Source: Guyanagaster necrorhizus (lineage: Eukaryota > Basidiomycota > Agaricomycetes > Agaricales > Physalacriaceae). From it: DNA of 64,000 nt. A model generated the notes under the pieces. It had not been told where the DNA came from. It made no database searches and saw only the letters and a list, made by a program, of their open reading frames with translations. The stretch covers positions 294,623-358,622 of the forward strand of contig NW_025064902.1 in the NCBI RefSeq assembly GCF_019112545.1, read 5' to 3'. Every line of letters begins with the position of its first letter. Position 1 is the stretch's first letter. Shown in pieces: positions 24,767-37,607 of the stretch. The position numbers and the translations under genes were made by a program.

Positions 24767-25135
24767 CGTCAGCGGAAGAAGGGTGTTTGTGGCTGTGTTT
24801 ATGTGCCGAAAAGCCGCACTGGCAAATGCTTCCTTTCAGTTTCCCACCGTCGCGCCATCAGCGACTTTTAACTTAGACAGCGAATTTCCCTGGACTATAA
24901 TGAATGGTTCACAGATATTATCTCAATGCTACACTTTGTGCTCCAGCGTATACATGGAATGCAGTATCATCTACAGCTTCAAATTGTCATTTCATTTTCC
25001 AGACCTTTTCTTCAATGCTTTGCACTTCTGGACTTCTGGATACGGAGGTTCCACAAAGCTAGCGCGCAATGGTATGACACTCACCCAGCCATTTTATATT
25101 GCCCAAACCATCGGATCCAACAGGTAGAGACGATG
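24767..25135. other. Upstream spacer of the mitochondrial protein gene
   Basis: No recognisable gene. A 123-codon plus-strand frame (24756-25127) overlaps the start of the divergent gene, lacks family resemblance and is probably chance. Confidence 0.4.
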
Positions 25136-26378
25136 CTACCAAAGGTCGCACCAAGCTCTCTCCGTCTGAGGCAACCACTGGAACAGCAAACCGCCAGATT
25201 TCTCAGCTCCCGGATCACCTCCGGTAGCTAGACCAGCAGTAGGATTCGCAACATTCACGAAATAAGCCTCCAGCTGCTTGAAAAGTCCTCCATAAGAGTT
25301 TCTTCGCATCGTCGTCCAGAAATTCTTGAGACCTTCCCCAGTCAAAAGTGCTCAAATAAGCAGGATGTTCACGTTGTAGAAAACCACCTCGTTGTCTTTG
25401 AAACCCCCTTTATCTTTCCCCCAGTTGTCCCAAAGATGATTGATGATTCGTATACAGAGTATATGGACAGGCTCGAAGAAGGTGGTCGACGTCGGACGAA
25501 GGACAGTTCCGTACGATATGGCAATCGATTGCGTTTGGGACAACGATGCAGACAATGCAGCGAAGAGAGAGTATAGGCTGCTGTATAGTGTCCCAGATGA
25601 ATCACTCATACAAAGGGATGTGATATAATACGCACACGAGGAGTTCCTGCAAAGATCAGGACCGGATACCTGTGTTAACAGAAAGAAGGTCCATAAAATA
25701 GTAGCAGAATATGGGGCAGCGCACGTATAACGAGATCTATATGCCCGGGTAATAATTTATGCAGAGTGATATTTGTACATGCAGCTGACGTCTGCAGAGC
25801 TCTGAGCGAGTAATCATGGATTGGAAACTGCTTCATACACCGTCAAGAATTTATTCTGCCTGATCACAGTCAGTTGAGTTTCATTGGGGAAAAAATGGCG
25901 TAGACCGGCTATTTCTCTGTCTTTAAACTGTCGGGAAGTCGCAGATACTATCTGCAAGAAGAAGTCATTAAATAAGAGAGACACGTCGTTGAGCAACGCG
26001 CGAATCAAGAGCCTTGGGATGAAGATATTTTCCTTTCCTAACTTTGTCAATGCAGTATATTTTACCTGAGAGACTCCAAAAGGAATATCGGGGATCGATT
26101 CTAGAAAACCAACCGATCCACTTTTGCGAGCTTTGACTTTCCATCCTGATGTAAAACGACAAATAATCAATGTTTACTTACTGGCATTTGACACCATACC
26201 TAGTGTTCTGGTTAGATGCTGAAAAATAATCCGAAGACATAAGGTAATTCACGAGCATTCGGTGGTCCGTCGTCGTTCTAGATGAGCTTATCAAGAGACG
26301 ATGTGTGTTGAAGCCAAAGCGCACAGTGAGAAGAACTATCGGGGCCATGGGGGTCATGGAAATCGGAAACAATATCAA
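25136..26378 (-). other. Unresolved minus-strand gene or relic
   Basis: Several adjacent open stretches lie on the minus strand: 26378-26178 (a hydrophobic start with SMTPMAPIVLL), 26170-25814 (118 codons, GVSQ followed by a GTAAAA donor), 25609-25352 and 25345-25136 (ending NPTAGLATGGDPGAEKSG). Splice-like signals separate them (e.g. CACTAG then GTATGG near 26198; TTTACATCAG near 26149). I could not join them into one convincing protein and recognise no domain. This may be a divergent multi-exon gene or a decaying one. Confidence 0.3.
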
Positions 26379-26720
26379 TGGAACCTAGGTAGAGTGAGCA
26401 AGGTATAATATCATGCGTTAACTGGTTGAGGAAAATCGACAGCCTAGAAGAACAGGAGAATTGAAGAATAACTCATGGAAAATGTTGCGGACGGATCATA
26501 TCACTACAGGACCCTCAGGACCCATTTTCCAACTCGCTCGTCATTGATATTTGAATCCCCGTCGGACTCGACTTCACGGTCTTCAATTCTTCATTACAGA
26601 CATGGTCGCACTAGCAAGATGATTAGGTTCCTGAGCAAGACTGACGTCAAGGCTTGGCGTGGAGAAGAAGGCCTTGATGCCATAAAGGCTGCACCAAGAC
26701 CCCTTCCTCCGCACAGCATC

Positions 26721-27136
26721 ATGGATTTCTTGAAGAAACAATTCGACAACGTTACCCACAGCGACCAGCAACAATCGGAGATAAAGCAGGAGAGTAGCGG
26801 TGGCTTCATGGAGAAGGTGAACAATGCTCTAGGAGGCGGAGAGGCTGGAGAGAAGAAGGAGGGTAGGCATGATTGTTTATATACAGTTGTAAATCGATGA
26901 CTGACCCGATCGCATAGATCTCCTGGATAAAGGTGCGATTACTGCAAGATCGGTTGGGATCGTCGACTTAAAGGCTCGCAGGTGTCGACTTTGTCCAGGA
27001 GCATTTCCTGGGTCAAGGACAACAGTCGAATGAATCTGCCTTGGAGCAAGCCAAGGACGAGCAGATCTCTGATGCGATTCGGAGGGGATACAAGAGCATG
27101 ACTGGGAAGGATTTCCCCATTGCCGATAAATCGTAG
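26721..27136 (+). CDS. Small hydrophilic fungal protein (103 aa)
   Basis: Three exons, 26721-26862, 26918-26932 and 26982-27136, including a 15-nt micro-exon (DLLDK). All three joints are in phase. The product starts MDFLKKQFDNVTHSDQQQ, has a central Gly-Glu-Lys-rich part and ends ISDAIRRGYKSMTGKDFPIA. It resembles a widespread family of short, charged, low-complexity fungal proteins that begin MDFLKK and end near TGKxxP, sometimes described as stress- or DNA-damage-responsive (weak recollection). No membrane segment or signal is seen. Cytosolic location is inferred. Confidence 0.75.
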
Positions 27137-27977
27137 AATGCATAAGTGTTCATCGCGAAGAATTGGTACTGAAATGACACGTTACATGAAACCGCTCCGT
27201 GGATTCAAAACATTTTCACTCTTTGTTTCGTGCCTGTTAATCGATAATCAGTCAAAGTTCTGATCTTGAAAGGTCCACGACATAAATTCGAATAACGCAA
27301 AATCGGTCAAAACGCCGCTTCGGACGGAGTTGGATGCTCGTTCGCAATCAAGAGAAACGACCGGTGACCGGTCAGTCTAGAAAGGCCCGTTTACCCCCCA
27401 AAAAATGACCCTTGAGATTGCCTTGAAAACAGACAAAAATACGCAAATGTCAAGTGGTGACTATGAGGATTTCTTCAAACCATTCTCCTAAACCTGAGTA
27501 CTAGCTAATGAGGAAAACTCCTGTAGTCGAATTTGGTAGACGCATGTGGCGGTCGTCGGTAGCACCCCATCGCCGTCAATTAGTCCGAATACATGCGGCA
27601 GCGTAAGGGCAAAGCACCAGGTTAATCCTTTTGTGGCACTAAAGCCACTGGCATGATAGCGGGAACTACTTATCGACAGAGTGAGCAATGGAGCAAATAT
27701 TGCGAAGTAGAAAGCGTACGAGCTTGAGCTGGCCCAATGTGGATATACTCAATTTCGAAGCCGAGCCGCGTGTAATTTTAAATTCGGCATGTGCCAAAGA
27801 CGCGGCACCTCTGCATTGGATTGCCATTTCTTGTCTGGGACAGGAGTTTCAGTAAAGACGCTGAGTAAACGGCGCTGTTACCTGTGCTCTTACTACATCA
27901 ACTCGCTCATTTGCGCAGCCAAATGCTCCTCAAAACAATCTCCCTGTCCTAGGCGAACTTAAGCGACACACACTACA
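27137..27977. other. Intergenic, promoter side of the Zn2Cys6 gene
   Basis: 840 bases with only short chance frames. Presumably holds the promoter of the downstream regulator; no specific site is recognised. Confidence 0.4.
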
Positions 27978-30900
27978 ATGGATGACGGTTCGGAGCACGA
28001 CGCTGGTGGCGCTATTACAACAAATGAGGGAACCAAGAAACGACGGGTGCAGAGGGCGTGCGATTTGTGTAGACGAAAGAAAAGTACGTGTTTCAATCGT
28101 TTCATCCTCGGAATACATTATCTGACCCTTGCTGTGCTATAGTTAGATGTATGAATTATTCGCGCTGCATCCACAGCATGGATTGACTCCCATCAACCTA
28201 GGCGATGCCTCGTCCATGCCCGACCAACGGTGCTCGATATGCGTAGCCGCTAATGTTTCCTGTACTTATCTTGAGGAGGCCAAGGTGACTTCATGCCTTC
28301 TGACGTACGGGCACGCGATTAACGTGTCTGATGTTTTGACGAATCGTTCGATAGAAAAAAGGTCCATCAAAAAAGTACATTAGTATTCTGAAATCTTCGA
28401 TTAGTCCTGCTCATTGAATTCATCAGGTACATCCTTGAGTTAGAGACGAAAGTACAGAAGATGGAGAAGCTCTTGCACACGGTAAGTGAACTTTCCGATA
28501 CCGAGGTCGATGCTGATTTTCTGGAATAGATGCTGCCGGAGGAGGAGCTCGAAGGGTACCTACACGACGAGTCTAACTGGAAGCACTGTGAAGACTTACC
28601 GCGGCGCGCCGGCACCGTCGAGTGCTTCACCACCGAAATAGAACACAAATATTTGATAGAACCCGAGAATGTTTTTCTGGAGCAAGCTTCGGAGTTCTTC
28701 AAGGATCAAACCATGGGCCTTCGATTCCTGGGTAAATCAAGTGGCGTCCACTTGATTCAATCAGCGGTGGATCTTAAGTATGGGGTCATAGAGCAGCCGC
28801 TTTACTTATTCCCCCACGTCAGGCCAGAGTTTTGGCACTCACCACGTTGGGAACCGAGCCAGCATGATCATTTTGTGACAGGTGCAGCCTTCACATTTCC
28901 TCCGGATGATCTTTTGTGGTCTTTGGTCGACATCTACTTTCAGCGCATCAACATCCTCGTCCCGCTCCTGCATCGGCCGACGTTCGAGAGGTTAATTGGA
29001 GAGAAACATCATACTCAGGACCACATGTTTGGTTCTTTGCTGTTGCTGGTGTGCGCTGTGTCATCAAGGTATTCAGATGATCCGCGCGTTCTGATCGAAG
29101 GAGAGGAGTCGAAGCAGTCCAGTGGTTGGAAATGGGTTCATCAAGTGATGGATACCCGTAATTGCAAACCGTTAGTAGGTGCGCCGTCATTATACGACTT
29201 GCAAGTGCTCTGTGTGAGTCTCTTTGACTGTTGTCTGTCGTAGAATGCTACATCGGTAACCCAGCTTTTTGCAGAATTCTTGGAGGGCTCTTCGGTACCT
29301 CATTTGGCGTGGACGGTCGTGGGTGTTGGTATTCGGCTAGCTCAGGACACAGGCAGCCATCGGCGAAAGGCGAACAATCCACCTAACACCGTTGAGGCTG
29401 AGATGTGGAGAAGGACGTTCTGGTAGGAGATAGCTCTTGCTGCCCTGTCAGTCCTCTGAATATCATGACAGGAGTCTCATATACATGGATCGAGTGATTA
29501 GTTCTCTTACGGGACGGTCAGTGGCTTTGTATGATGAAGAGTATGACTTTCTTCTGGTGCTTCCCTTACTGCTATATTGCTTACCGGTAACTTAGGATTG
29601 ACGTCGACCTCCCTACCGAGTGTGATGATGAATATTGGGAAGCCTCTGACCCAGCACAGGCATTCAAGCAACCAGCTGGAAAACCTTCCGTCATTGCGTA
29701 CTTCAATTGTTGTCTCAGACTCAGTCAGTTGTTGACGTTCTGCTTGCGCACAATCGTATGTGCATTTCCTTCCACCATTGTCCGATATGCTCAACCTGCA
29801 CTGAACAGTACTCGGTGAAGAGGTCAAGAGCCTTGCTTGGCTTTCTCGATCCGAATTGGGAATATCAGGTGGTTGCGGATCTGGATTCGGCACTTAATAA
29901 ATGGATTGACTCAATCCCTCCACATCGTACGCTTCTTTGCATCGTCTTTGGTCTTTCGTTCACTGTTATACAGTCCGATGGGATCCCAATCGCGTCAATC
30001 TTGTCCATTTCAATCAATCTGCGTCGTTGTATATGTACTACTATCACCTACAAAAACTAATCCACCGGCCTTTTATCACGAAACCACAAGACTCCAAGTT
30101 TCGATTTCCATCGCTTGCAATATGTACCAACGCTGCTCGTGCATCATCACATGTTGCAGACTTGCAACGTCGTCGTGCTGGAGTAGTCGCCGACAATGCT
30201 GTACGCCCTTTCTTCTTCTATTCTTTCTGGTCGATCTGACCTTTTGGATAGTTGTTGGCGTTTGATGCTGGGATTATCCTTCTGTTCAATATTTGGGGCG
30301 GGAAGCGTACGGGCTTGTCCTTGGACCCTTATAAAGAGATGGATGATGTCCATAAGTGCATGAAGGTTCTACAGAGCTTAGATTCACGGTCTGTTCGATG
30401 CTTCCGATGGTCACTTTTCTTGCATACTAACGTTGGCCACAGGTGGCACTTTGCGGGAAAGCTATGGTATGATATTATATATCTGCATGTTTAGGTCGAT
30501 CCTCACAGTTTCTAGGGATATACTGTACGAGTTAGCCTTCGTGGGCGATTTGCCGTTGCCCAACACACCCTCCCCGAGTAACAAGCGAGAACGAGACGAG
30601 GATGAAGAAGAGCGAATTAGTGCCGAAAACTCGAACTACTCTTCTGAATCTTACCCCCTACCCGATGACCCGCAAGATGTGTCTACTTTTGACTGGCCTA
30701 TTGAAGAGCCGGTATCGGTGCAGAACTTTGCATTGGACATGCCTCCGAAGTCTCTACAGCCTCAGAGTCATAATGTCCCGTTACCCATGAATAGCACTGA
30801 GCTTGGACGGGGCAATCCTACTGGCATGCCAACAGCGGAGGCTACGTATTATTACGACAGTAGTGATATCTTTACGGCGGAAGGTTCACGACAGATTTCG

Positions 30901-31087
30901 GAGGGAACGACAGGCATGTGGACGAATGACGACAATACGATAGCAATGTGGAACAGTGTTCCCAATACATTTGAGTATGTTTCTCGGTTTTTTTCTGCCG
31001 TAACATGTCTCAAGGATACCTTTCAGGATGGATGATTGGGATAATTACTTGGCTAGTTTCAATCTTTCTAATCAGAACTATCAGTAA
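27978..31087 (+). CDS. Zn(II)2Cys6 transcription factor with fungal-specific regulatory domain
   Basis: Fifteen exons by hand (14 short introns), giving roughly 780 residues. After a short acidic start (MDDGSEHDAGG) comes a basic stretch and a binuclear zinc cluster: CDLCRRKKIRC, nine residues, then CSICVAANVSC, i.e. C-x2-C-x6-C-x9-C-x2-C-x6-C, assembled across introns inside KKIRC. A coiled segment (YILELETKVQKMEKLL) for dimerisation follows. The middle region matches the fungal-specific transcription factor domain (PF04082-type): DIYFQRINILVPLLHRPTFE, VGVGIRLAQDTGSHRRK, RRTFWSLIYMDRVIS. Near the C-terminus WHFAGKLWDILYELA is also typical. The acidic, Pro-rich tail with Trp and Met could activate transcription. 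A nuclear DNA-binding regulator; target unknown. Confidence 0.9.
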
Positions 31088-31486
31088 AACACGATTGTGA
31101 TGACCGTATGCTAATCATGTTGTAGTAGGACATACTTTACTTCTGGGATAATTATTTATTTTTTGGCCCAGTCGACGGCGGGTGAATTTGTTAACCCTAA
31201 TTGAAAAAGAGGTCAGAGTAACACAGGGTAATCGAACCTTCTTTTTAACTTTCCATCTGTTAGCCTTTAGAATTTTGTGCGATGTCTCGTTCACGTCTAT
31301 TGCGGAATGTGCCAGTACACCGTTGGTCTCCATTATGCGACTTAATTGTTGAGGAACTGTCTTGCAGGAAATATTAATTAATTAATTGGGGGTCCTATTT
31401 TGCAACAATGCCAGATGGCACGTGTTTCGACTGTATTCACATGTCCAGGATATAAGTACGTCCCATCATCTTCTCTTCCTTCTCCC

Positions 31487-34330
31487 ATGGCTACCTCCAG
31501 TTCGCTCAGCAGCTCGTCACTGCTCGACGACCAAGATGAAAGCGTCAGAATTGCCGTCAAGGCCCTTGGAGACATGCGAAACGGGCATCCGTCGGCCAGA
31601 GAAACTCGTGAGCCTTTATCGCACGTTTTATCGCCTGATATTTAACTGCGATTTTGGATAGAGTCTGCAAATACTCCAGCTCTTTCTGTAGCTTCTACGT
31701 CACAGCCAACAACATCTCTCCCTAGTCCAAGCGTCTCTTCCATTGACGCCAAAATGTACGGAGGTGGAACAGCGCTGGAACCCGAGTTTGTGAAGCGGAT
31801 GTCTCACCTGCCGCTGGTCAACAGCGCACTGAGGGTGTACGAGCAGGGAAAAGCAAGCTCCAGAGTTGTCAAGGTGTGTCGCGAGACGCTGTGGCGTGTG
31901 TTGTTCCTACTGACCTGGTGTCTTGCCAGTATGGTGCCGAAATGATGGAATCCGGTGTAAAGACAATATCGAAGCCCGTCATTGATCGGCTGCCAGTGAA
32001 TGTCGAGCAATTGGACGAGTTTGCTTGTAGGCAATTGGACAGGGTGTGTAAATTTCCATTGAGAACGAGCCGCGCGTGCGGTGCACTGCGGATACGGGTA
32101 ATCTTCCATGGTCGAAGCATAGGGCCTTAGCATGTCCGGATTTCGTCGACTGGATAACAGCAAGTTTCGAAGCGTTAGAGAGGATCACGGCTTTGCTCAA
32201 TTTTGGGGGTCTTTGCTTGCACTGAATGTGGGATGCTGCTGGTTTTCCTGCATCAGGATTGTGGAACACGTCCTGTATACATGCTCCGGACGCGTCCAAA
32301 ATCCCACAATCAGATAGCTTCTCTAACGTTTCGAAACTTGTTGTAAACAAAACCGATGGAACATCTGCGATCCGCTAGACCCCTTCAGGTACCGAGGGCG
32401 GCCCTGGATCCCATTTTGTTCTCAGGCTGGTGCAGCATGTTTCGAAGCGTTAGAAACACTCGAGGCTGTTCTCGATTCTGGCTTTTGCTCGCCCTGTTGG
32501 CGGTACAATGTCGGTCAAGCTTCGCTTACCTTCATTAGCTAAGGCTAACCATACTGCCCATCAACAGACTCGAGTGTCAAACACGTTCGTTTCTACCTCT
32601 TCGAAAATTGGTATAACCGCCATCCTGAAAACGAAGCGGATCTTGTGTCCCAGCTATCCTAGGAACGATTTGGTCTTTCTATCTCTTATCGGGAGCCACG
32701 TAATTGAGACAAGACATGCTAAGGCCTTCTGTTGTGTTTGGCCATTCAAGTATAAGCTAGGCTGCGCGCGCCCTGAATTGCAGACAACCGTCTTGCCTTC
32801 TGATCATCATGCAGACGAAACAATGTTAGTGCATGTCGCACGCTGGTACTCCGATCAGTCTATCATCCCCGATATCGGAATGCTCTTCCCTGGGGAGAGA
32901 TCGGAGGGCAGCGTGCGATTATGTCCTATCTGTGCGGGCGCATGATTCTTGTCAAGCTCCAGGGGCTTCGGCATGTCTATTCGTTTCATTCTTGCATTTA
33001 TCATGGAGAGGAGCTGTTTATTGATTCCCCTTTCTATGGTATTACAGCTGGACAGGTATCGTCGACCATCTTGCGATCGGGAAAGTTCACGAGAACGTGG
33101 ACGAGGCAAAACACGTCAAGAATCAATGTCTTCGGATAGGGACGTAAGCGTGTCGCCTTCGGTAGAAGGCGATGATGCTAAGCGGGTGGGGATGTGGATA
33201 GACAGTGAGCCACTCCCTATTTCCCCGCATCCGTGATTTACAGTGATTTACAGGTACGAGTTCTTACGATCAGCGGCGTTCACCTACGCCGACGCCCGAA
33301 GTACCGGTAGAGGATGCTGATCAACAAGTTGCCCAAAGAAGCAGATGGCACACCGTACTGCTAGAAGCTGGAGGGTTGAGCGCAGCCCTGAGCGAAGAAA
33401 GCCTACGTCGGTTGCGATATTGTTTGAGCTGGTTGCAGGTGATCAACTTCCACTAATTTCTCCAGCACAATACTAATACAACCCTAGTATGCTACTGCTC
33501 ATATTGACGCCCAAATTGTCGTTCTCCGAAACTTTGCTGCGGCGCTACAAGAGCGCCATTTTTCGAACCAAATTGGCGAGGGAGTTCCGTTATCAGAAGC
33601 TCACATGCATACCCTTGCGCATATACGTCAAGACATCGTGCATACTGTCCGACAGGTGGTCGATGTCGTGGGCAAGTACGCCGGTGGGGCTTCGTTGCCG
33701 GAGCCGGCCCGTCAGCGCGTAAAAGGTTTCATTCTCACATTGCCAAAGCGATGGGCCGCTGCGATGAGGAACGGCGCCTCTGCCGCTCCTCGAGGCGAAA
33801 ATGAGCGGGAGAGCGTGGCTGCTGCTTCTGCGGGAAGGAGTCGGAGACACCATCAACCTAAGAGAGAACGCGGTGTCGCTTCCGTTACTGACACTCCCCA
33901 GCAATCACCAACCGCCTCTCCACGTATCCATCCCCGCACTATGGCGTCGGAAGACGGACACCGGAGGATGACCACGGACACAGCTATGGTTGCGGCCCAG
34001 CGGATACTCACGTTAGCGACGGAAAGTCTGGATATGATGCGTGGAGTCACGGGAGTCGTGAAGGATAGTTTGGATCGGGCTGATGCTTGGGTTGGAAGAC
34101 TACGAACTGTAGGCATAAGGGGGGCTAGTGAAGGTGAAGAAACAGATGCCGAGAGGGAGAGTGTTGTGCCTCCATCACTGAAGCGGCGAGACAGTTTCGA
34201 TATTCCGGGTCCGCCTACGGTGCCCGTGGATGCCCCTAGCCCTGATGTACGGCTTCCCTTGAGTAGGATGAGCCTTGACGAGGAAGACGAGGCTGAGGGT
34301 AGCGGGCGTATGGACGTTGACCCCGCTTGA
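31487..34330 (+). CDS. OPI1: Opi1-family transcriptional repressor of phospholipid synthesis (543 aa)
   Basis: Exons 31487-31607, 31662-31873, 31930-32043, 33048-33204, 33254-33438, 33488-34330, all in phase. The product has the Opi1 signature: ESVRIAVKALGDMR, LPLVNSALRVYEQGKASSR, KYGAEMMESGVKTISKPVID, RLPVNVEQLDEFACRQLDR, then LRRLRYCLSWLQYATAHIDA, RQVVDVVGKYAGGASLPEPA and GFILTLPKRWAAAM. In yeast Opi1 is held at the ER by phosphatidic acid and Scs2 and moves to the nucleus to repress inositol-responsive genes when lipid is sufficient (established). Basic patches such as RSRRHHQPKRERG could bind acidic lipid or act as nuclear signal (inference). Unusual is the 1004-bp intron at 32044-33047; the other introns are 49-56 nt. 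The Ser/Arg-rich linker after that intron is low-complexity. Confidence 0.92.
32161..32455. repeat. Inverted and direct repeat cluster inside the long OPI1 intron
   Basis: The 23-mer CAAGTTTCGAAGCGTTAGAGAGG at 32161-32183 recurs inverted at 32318-32340 with 2 mismatches, 134 bases apart, so the RNA could fold on itself. A third, direct copy of its core (GTTTCGAAGCGTTAGAA) is at 32439-32455 and the next ~45 bases of the first and third copies are also alike. This suggests a small repetitive insert within an intron that is about 20 times the usual length. Confidence 0.65.
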
Positions 34331-37300
34331 TGTCTAGAATGTAAGTGTGCCTGCACCCACAAGCACCCAGGTCTTCTAATCGGCATGTTCCTCAGGACTT
34401 CCATTCATTTCTCTTTACCTGTCTTTTGGACCTCCAGTGGGATAAATCCTTCTTATGCTGACTTTACTAACTTTACATATCTATCCATGTTACCACTTAT
34501 CAAACGGGATATCCTTTTGAATTTAATTTAACCTCTCACTGTACCACCCTTGATGCTAAATATTTATAGACCCGGAGTCATATTTAATTTGTACTACCTG
34601 TACCATCATCAGCACATACAAATACGATGTATTTTGAATTATGTACCTTGATGGAGAAAAGAGGGTGGCGCTTTAGGTGAGTGGTTATCGCTATCTTTCT
34701 CCGTTTCTACTATGTTGCTCCGATAGACGGAACGTCCTTAGCCTCCTCCGAATAATGCATCCGGATGCTCGGGATCATGATAGTGTGATGTGGCGTTCCC
34801 ACTTAACTTTATACAATGCATGCCCTATTATGGTGAATATCATGCACATGGACCAAGGTACAGGTACGCCAACGACCAACCAATTCATTACTCTGCAACG
34901 CACTAAGTACTGTAGATCATGATGACTGATGACTGATTCCGTCCATCGTTCGTTGAGGGGGGGGGGGGGCTAGACCGTTCTTGATCGGCACCACTACTAC
35001 TGGACGAAGAAACGGTTCGCTTGTTCTGGCGGCTCGATAACTCGAAGGAGATGCTGTTTCGTGTCCCATTCGGTTTCGACGAATCTTTTTACGGTAACGA
35101 TACGGTAGTATCACTCAGGCTGTTAAGTTTAGGCCGCCGATTCTCTCGTTTGGGAATCCCTTGTTCAATGCTCGTGCCAGTGGGCGTGCATGCGTGCTTG
35201 AACATTGAACACGGGGGGGGGCGTTCGGCATGTCCTCTTCGCCTACTTGCGTCTCTTTCAAACGGCAAACGGGTTTTTTTACGGTATCTGCGGCATGATG
35301 TTATCGAAGCTGAGGGAAATCAATGTGGGCTTGATGCCGTTTGTTTTTGGCGCTGCACATGGCACATGGTGCTGTTCACAGGCATCCCATGGCCGGCCTA
35401 ATCATTTTCACCCAACCCAACCCATGTACTAGCATGACGTTTTGTAGGCGCCGATTGATTGGACCGCATAGGTACGAGTATGGGTTAGCGATTAACGAAC
35501 GAAAACGGACGTCTCTGGCGTGTGTTTTTTTTTTGTTCTTTCAGGGCTGCGCTGGACGGGGGGGTGGGGGATTCTTTGATGAAGTCAATTAGCGAGTGTT
35601 GATAGAACCAACCCCCCCCCCTGCGTCGTGCGCCACGCTCCTGAAATTTCTGACTCGAGCATGATTGGTTCGGGGCGAAGCTGGTTGTTTCCGGGTGCTA
35701 TCCTATCTTACGGGAAGCACCTGGTGCTGTCAATGATGATAATAAGCGCCATATGACGTCGGCGCAAATCGTGTTTTCTTTCGTTTTTGTCATGGCTTTA
35801 AACATGTTCCTCTCCGTATTTGTCGCGACGCGTGTAGATTGGCTCCCGACGGTGGCGGTATTGATAGATCCCTTGACGACACGGGTATGCCATGCCATGC
35901 CGTTGTCGGTCCTTTCTCTCGATGGCATTAATTTGGATAAACGAGAGTTGTTAGGGTCCAAGAGGTCTTGTGGTTTTCGGGCTTAGTTCAAGTTCAAGAC
36001 AGTCGTAGCTTTGCACCCAATCAAATGTCAGGGTACGTTGAACTTTTTTCTTTCCTTTTCAAATATATCTGATTTTGCTCCGTTCATGATAGGTAGTGCT
36101 GATGGAGGTGATTCCCCGAAAATGATCTCAGGGCTGATGGCATCGGACTTGAGGCGTACTCCAATCCGGCGTCGGGCGATCCCCCACGAAAAGATGGAAT
36201 ATGCCAACTGCTTTACCCGACCCTGTCTGCTCTCCGTCGTCGGTATTAAATTTGATGCGAAATCAAATATACTACGGCGATCGATCGAGGAGGTGATGCC
36301 TAAATGCGGGAGGGGCGGTGAGCTCATCGCTGGGAATTGTTACCTGATTTGACCCAACCTACAAGTAATAGGCTGGTCATTTTGGAACCCCCAAGTGCAG
36401 ACAAAACTATTTCCGGGGGAAAGGGGGAGGAGGTCGCACCTGTGTGGCAAATCAGCTATACCGAGGTCCTCATTCGCTAGACAAATCCAGTTACTTGACC
36501 TGACAACGTAAAAATCCGTGGTCCGTAACTCCATCTGGCTTAAGAGACATTGGACTACGCCTGAAGCCAAGGAGAAGACGAATGGAGGTTAAAGCTTATT
36601 AGACTCGATTCGAATATTTGCTACCTCTGTGGCGCGGTGGCGGTTATGAGAAGAACCGACGTGGTAGAACAGAGATTTTTCGGGGGCTAGTAACTTCAGG
36701 TAGTATTCCTTTGCAATGAGGGTTCTGCCAAATTGGTTTCCTTATGTCTTTCTCTACCTGATTTGTCCGTTTACAAAGCGGAACCTGTGGTCAAGAAGGC
36801 TATTCGCAAGAGCTCTTGTTCAGAACCCGAACGGTTCGAGTCAGGTGCCGTCGTGTATAGGAAGATACTTACGACGGTGTAAAATCCAGTAGTAGAAAGG
36901 CCCCGAGAGCTGCATCCGCAAGCCAACGCCTCGAATACGGAGGGGGGCCACCACGAGTCTCTTTCTTCTGTACAGCGTAGACCGTAACCCCCTCCCCTCC
37001 CACAAAAGGGGATATCCCGCTTGACATCGAATCACCGATCGCCAATCGTCCTAAAAGATACATGCACCTCTGACCGTAAACGATCAAGGATTAAGTGCAT
37101 GAACCCCTCCCCTCTCTCCCTCCCTCTACCACGCACGATGGGAGAAGAAGAGAAAGTAATTATGTGGGAGCAATGTTCGCATCCCTCAAAACATACCATA
37201 CCGTCTTGGAGCAGATTCACAAGTCCCCTTCATCTCAATTTTTTGCGTCTTACTTATATCCGGCGTCCACCGCACGCTGAAATGTGGGGGGGGAAAAAAG

Positions 37301-37607
37301 TGTTACACGTCAGAAAAGCTGTCAGCGTGTCATCGAGGAACAATCGGGCCGGAATGCGTGTGGCAGATTGCTCGAGCAAAGTGTCGCGGTCATCCCACCG
37401 ACCCGTACACGATGGTCCTGCTAAAAGGAATGGTTTTCCATCCATCACAGACTTCAAAGCGGCCGCTTTCAGGCTTCGCTCAATGGTGGCGGTGCAGGTG
37501 TTTGTCCCTCAACAAAGACACCGCTTCCTCCTCCTCTTTTGCCATGGGACTAAACTGACTGGTCAATTAATGAAAGAGAAACTCACGCCACCTTGTGATT
37601 GTGATAC
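34331..37607. other. Gene-poor spacer with G-tracts
   Basis: 3.3 kb with no recognised gene. It contains G homopolymers near 34959-34971 and 35213-35220, a C run near 35614, and a region 36011-36352 open on both strands. Short frames elsewhere look accidental. It presumably includes the OPI1 3' end and the promoter of the coiled-coil gene. Confidence 0.4.

Noticed and set aside
24756..25127. 123-codon plus-strand frame
   Set aside because: Overlaps the start of the minus-strand mitochondrial gene, no family resemblance and no splice context.
30470..30525. Apparent 28-nt intron in the Zn2Cys6 gene
   Set aside because: A 49-nt intron ending TTTCTAG restores the family block WHFAGKLWDILYELA and is of normal size.
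36820..36860. GGTTCGAGTC resembling a tRNA B box
   Set aside because: No matching acceptor stem, D arm or anticodon arm at the right distance.
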